Source of the DNA: an uncultured Lachnospiraceae bacterium
GTDB taxonomy: Bacteria > Bacillota > Clostridia > Lachnospirales > Lachnospiraceae
Reading direction: 5' to 3'
Length of the DNA: 32,418 bases
Assembly (NCBI GenBank): GCA_947627245.1
Contig: CANQVH010000043.1
Span: 1-32,418, forward strand
Position numbers and translations under genes: made by a program. Shown here piece by piece: positions 32,109-32,418 of this stretch (the first letter of the stretch is position 1; the number at the start of each line of letters is the position of its first letter). The notes under the pieces are model-generated. The model searched no databases. It saw only the letters and a list, made by a program, of their open reading frames with translations, and had not been told where the DNA came from.

Positions 32109-32418
32109 TCAGTGCTCTCCCTGCAACAGCATGATAAGCGGCTGTTTGCCCATATAAGGCAGCTTTAAAATAGTTTTGGGGCCGCTGCTTTGCAGATGAT
32201 CGCCCATCTGTTTTGCAACGGCCCCTGTCAATGTCAATGATTCAATTTCAAACAAAAACTTATTTGAATTTAAGCGTGATATATGCCGAATTTCCTCCAA
32301 AGGACTTCTTCAGTTCCTTTGGCGTAACCATCCCTTGAAGACGGAAGTTTGACAGTCTAATTGCCTTTTCGTAACAATTGGATACCCTTTTAACCCTTGT
32401 AAAGACTGGATTTTCAGT
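32109..32418 (-). pseudogene. possible broken gene at the window edge
   Basis: Two adjoining minus-strand frames are open: one enters from the edge (FTRVKRVSNCYEKAIRLSNF, MVTPKELKKSFGG) and stops at 32260, the other (EEIRHISRLNSNKFLFEIES to PYMGKQPLIMLLQGEH) stops at 32109. They could be one gene with a frameshift or two unrelated frames. No family is recognised. Confidence 0.25.

Overview
The window looks like the chromosome of a gut Clostridium-type Firmicute, most likely Lachnospiraceae (inference). The signs are strong AGGAGG ribosome sites, TTGACA-N17-TATAAT promoters, a c-di-GMP-I riboswitch, Big2/CAP/BspA-type surface proteins, RelBE/PIN/HicB toxin-antitoxin relics and phage or conjugative-element genes.

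Bases 1 to about 18,000 are accessory DNA. A leftward operon (1706 to 1) encodes an 84-aa protein, a 387-aa protein and the start of a sigma factor. It is transcribed from a consensus promoter overlapped by direct repeats, with a divergent XRE regulator at 1909. The 84/387-aa pair has a diverged second copy (75/218 aa) inside a second leftward cluster (8467 to 4327). That cluster also holds an element-type coiled-coil protein, several small or broken genes, a broken HTH gene and a tandem CxxCxxCC protein. A secreted metallo-beta-lactamase-fold protein and an orphan HicB-like domain lie between the clusters. Then come an unknown 230-aa gene, two secreted Big2/transglutaminase-like proteins (9834-14993), a HEPN protein, a decayed transposase and a phage-type pair ending in a cut-off cytosine methylase. 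A structured intergenic element occurs three times (about 3954, 12367 and 15157).

From about 17,985 to 26,584 the gene order looks chromosomal. It comprises an SGNH hydrolase, oligoendopeptidase F, a 1304-aa CAP/Ig-repeat/leucine-rich surface protein, and a carbon-nitrogen hydrolase plus cyanase operon with an attenuator-like leader. A scar region follows (26,585-28,960). It contains a winged-helix pseudogene, two toxin-antitoxin loci whose antitoxins are intact but whose toxins are cut off, a tRNA T-arm fragment and dispersed repeats.

The right end holds diaminopropionate ammonia-lyase and a lysine-rich secreted protein preceded by a consensus promoter, a c-di-GMP-I riboswitch and a terminator. 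That surface protein is therefore probably set by c-di-GMP, the usual switch between motile and sessile life.

The best candidates for undescribed biology are the duplicated 84/387-aa module with its regulator and sigma factor, and the three-copy hairpin element with compensatory stem changes and a conserved loop.
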